Virus record (IMG/VR): IMGVR_UViG_3300008111_001318
Span: 1 to 30,970 of that record
Length of the DNA: 30,970 bases
Source of the DNA: a virus
Strand: one strand, 5' to 3'
Of this stretch, positions 29,228 to 30,970 are shown piece by piece. How positions within the stretch are numbered: position 1 is the first letter of the stretch; every line of letters starts with the position of its first letter. A model generated the notes under the pieces. That model ran no database searches, was not told the DNA's origin, and saw nothing but the letters and a program-made list of their open reading frames with translations. Both the position numbers and the translations under genes were made by a program.

Positions 29228-30970
29228 ATGTCAAAGATCATCGGTATCGACTTAGGTACCACAAACTCATGCGTAGCCGTTATTGAAAACGGTATCCCCA
29301 AAGTTATTGAAAATTCAGAAGGTGCAAGAACAACACCCTCGATCGTTGCCTACGGCAAAGATGAAATTTTAGTAGGTGCTAGCGCAAAGCGTCAATCAGT
29401 AACTAATCCAAAAAATACCATCTATGCTTCAAAGCGTTTGATCGGTAGAAAATTTAAAGAGGAAGCTGTCCAAAAAGACATCGACCTAATGCCTTACGAA
29501 ATTATGGAAGCAAAGAATGGTGATGCTTGGATTCGTGTAAACGACCAAGAACTTGCACCACCACAGATCTCAGCTGAAGTACTACGTAAGATGAAAAAGA
29601 CCGCGGAGGATTATCTTGGTACAACGGTTACTCAAGCAGTTATCACAGTCCCTGCGTACTTTAACGACAGTCAGCGCCAGGCTACAAAAGACGCTGGTAA
29701 AATTGCCGGCCTGGAGGTACTGCGTATTATTAACGAGCCTACTGCGGCAGCTCTTGCTTATGGCGTTGATAAAGCTGATAAAAAAGATCGGAAAATTGCT
29801 GTTTACGATCTTGGTGGCGGTACATTCGATGTTTCGATCATCGAGATAGCCAACGTTGATGGCGACAAACAAATTGAAGTTCTATCAACAAACGGCGACA
29901 CATTCCTCGGCGGTGAAGATTTTGATCAACGCATTATGGACTTCCTAGTTGAAGAATTCAAGAAAGACCAAGGTGTTGACCTAACCAAGGATGTTTTGGC
30001 ACTCCAGCGTCTAAAAGAATCTGCAGAGAAAGCCAAGATCGAATTGTCAAGCTCGGCTCAAACTAGTGTAAACTTACCTTACATTACAGCAGATGCAAAT
30101 GGCCCTAAGCACATGAACATCACTATCAGTCGTTCTAAGTTGGAACAACTAGTAGATGAGTTAATTCAGCGTTCAGTGGGACCATGTCAAACTGCTATTA
30201 AAGATGCTGGTATTAACATTGCCGATATCGACGAGGTTATCCTTGTTGGCGGTATGACACGTATGCCTAAGGTACAGGAAACTGTAGAAAAGTTGTTCGG
30301 CAAGGCTCCACGCAAGGATGTTAACCCAGACGAAGCAGTTGCCGCAGGTGCAGCAGTACAAGGTGCAGTGTTAGGTGGTGATCGCAATGACGTTCTATTG
30401 TTAGACGTGACTCCTTTAAGTTTAGGTATTGAAACTATGGGAGGCGTGTTTGCCAAGGTCATTCAAAAGAATACAACTATTCCTACTAAGGGACAACAGG
30501 TGTTCTCAACAGCAGAAGACAATCAACCTGCAGTGACCATTAAGGTATTCCAGGGAGAGCGTGAACTTGTACAACATAACAAACTGTTAGGAGAATTTAA
30601 CCTTGAAGGTATTGCTCCAGCACGTCGCGGCCAGCCACAGATCGAAGTAGCATTCGATATCGATGCTAACGGTATCATGCATATTAGTGCTAAAGATAAA
30701 GGTACCGGTAAAGAGAACAAGATCACTATTAAATCAGATAGCGGTCTAAGCAAAGATGAAATTGAACGCATGGTTCGTGAAGCAGAAGAAAATGCTGAGA
30801 GTGATAAACAAGCTCGTACATTGATTGATACTCGAAATCAAGCAGAAGCCACAGTACATGAGATCAAGAAAGATCTTGAAGAGTTCAAAGATGATCTTAC
30901 AGACACAGAAAAAACAGACATCGAAACAGCAATTAAAGCAGTAGAAGATGCTATGAAAGAAAATGATGCT
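29228..30970 (+). CDS. dnaK: Hsp70 chaperone DnaK (runs off window end)
   Basis: The 581 visible residues include the whole ATPase domain ([29 protein letters not shown]), the linker [16 protein letters not shown], the substrate-binding beta domain and most of the helical lid. The open frame continues to the last base, so only the C-terminal tail is missing. ATAAGGAG lies 8 nt before the ATG. DnaK is rare in phages. It may aid folding or assembly of virion proteins, or replace a host chaperone. No degradation or missing motif is seen. Confidence 0.95.
   Translation, partial: MSKIIGIDLGTTNSCVAVIENGIPKVIENSEGARTTPSIVAYGKDEILVGASAKRQSVTNPKNTIYASKRLIGRKFKEEAVQKDIDLMPYEIMEAKNGDAWIRVNDQELAPPQISAEVLRKMKKTAEDYLGTTVTQAVITVPAYFNDSQRQATKDAGKIAGLEVLRIINEPTAAALAYGVDKADKKDRKIAVYDLGGGTFDVSIIEIANVDGDKQIEVLSTNGDTFLGGEDFDQRIMDFLVEEFKKDQGVDLTKDVLALQRLKESAEKAKIELSSSAQTSVNLPYITADANGPKHMNITISRSKLEQLVDELIQRSVGPCQTAIKDAGINIADIDEVILVGGMTRMPKVQETVEKLFGKAPRKDVNPDEAVAAGAAVQGAVLGGDRNDVLLLDVTPLSLGIETMGGVFAKVIQKNTTIPTKGQQVFSTAEDNQPAVTIKVFQGERELVQHNKLLGEFNLEGIAPARRGQPQIEVAFDIDANGIMHISAKDKGTGKENKITIKSDSGLSKDEIERMVREAEENAESDKQARTLIDTRNQAEATVHEIKKDLEEFKDDLTDTEKTDIETAIKAVEDAMKENDA

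Noticed and set aside
1-30970. CRISPR array, insertion sequence, transposase or attachment site
   Set aside because: No regularly spaced repeats, transposase motifs, terminal inverted repeats or integrase were found. The window looks like a lytic phage genome rather than a prophage boundary.

Overview
The window looks like part of the genome of a lytic, T4-type tailed phage (myovirus) from a marine or other aquatic habitat. Every gene I can support lies on the + strand. Genes are packed tightly, often with ATGA or TAATG overlaps. Many are preceded by the NATAAATA motif used as a late promoter by T4 and T4-like cyanophages. The gene content (class Ia nrdA/nrdB with glutaredoxin, MazG, a PD-(D/E)XK exonuclease, a PAAR spike, a tail-fibre beta-helix protein, ribosomal protein bS21, DnaK) matches T4-like phages of aquatic bacteria. 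A permuted, two-piece tmRNA points to a host lineage that uses split tmRNA (Alphaproteobacteria, marine cyanobacteria, some Betaproteobacteria). No photosynthesis genes are seen, so an alphaproteobacterial host such as a SAR11-type cell is my inference, not a proof.

Layout. 1-6160: probable virion/head genes. They include a nucleotidyltransferase-like protein and a ligase-like KxDG protein, several with N-termini resembling T4 capsid-targeting peptides, plus acidic, proline/alanine-rich and coiled-coil proteins. 6155-8962: a RecB-like exonuclease behind a sigma70-type promoter, then a beta-helix tail fibre and its small partner. 8947-13403: nrdA, nrdB, grx and two small genes, starting at a perfect TATAAATA. 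13405-15040: a PAAR spike fused to an amidase-like domain, a DUF454 membrane protein and a small protein. 15036-15825: a CspA-type protein, then the two tmRNA pieces in permuted order with a 22-codon membrane-peptide ORF between them, then a candidate small structured RNA.

15839-18900: an AAA+ ATPase, a NUMOD-type DNA-binding protein without a nuclease domain, an unknown protein, and a virion-surface-like protein with a DUF4214-like tail. 18912-23104: a nitrilase-superfamily enzyme and an AhpC-type peroxiredoxin. A radical SAM enzyme and a 2OG-Fe(II)-oxygenase-like protein then separate AhpC from an AhpD-type reductant partner. 23112-26224: an SGNH hydrolase, a small conserved basic protein, a ~230-nt structured leader, a SleB-type cell-wall hydrolase, a holin candidate and two lipoproteins. 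26235-30970: a membrane coiled-coil protein, bS21, a DEDDh exonuclease, MazG and a DnaK that runs off the window end.

How the genes fit together. One group makes and recycles nucleotides (RNR, glutaredoxin, MazG, exonucleases). A second group acts on translation and protein quality (bS21, tmRNA, CspA, DnaK). A third handles peroxide (AhpC/AhpD). The rest build the virion or lyse the host. Early or middle genes tend to have host-like TTGACA-17-TATACT promoters, and late genes have NATAAATA. The most unusual items are the permuted phage tmRNA with an ORF inside its spacer, the orphan leader RNA before the lysis gene, the split AhpC/AhpD pair, and virion-targeted enzymes at the left end.
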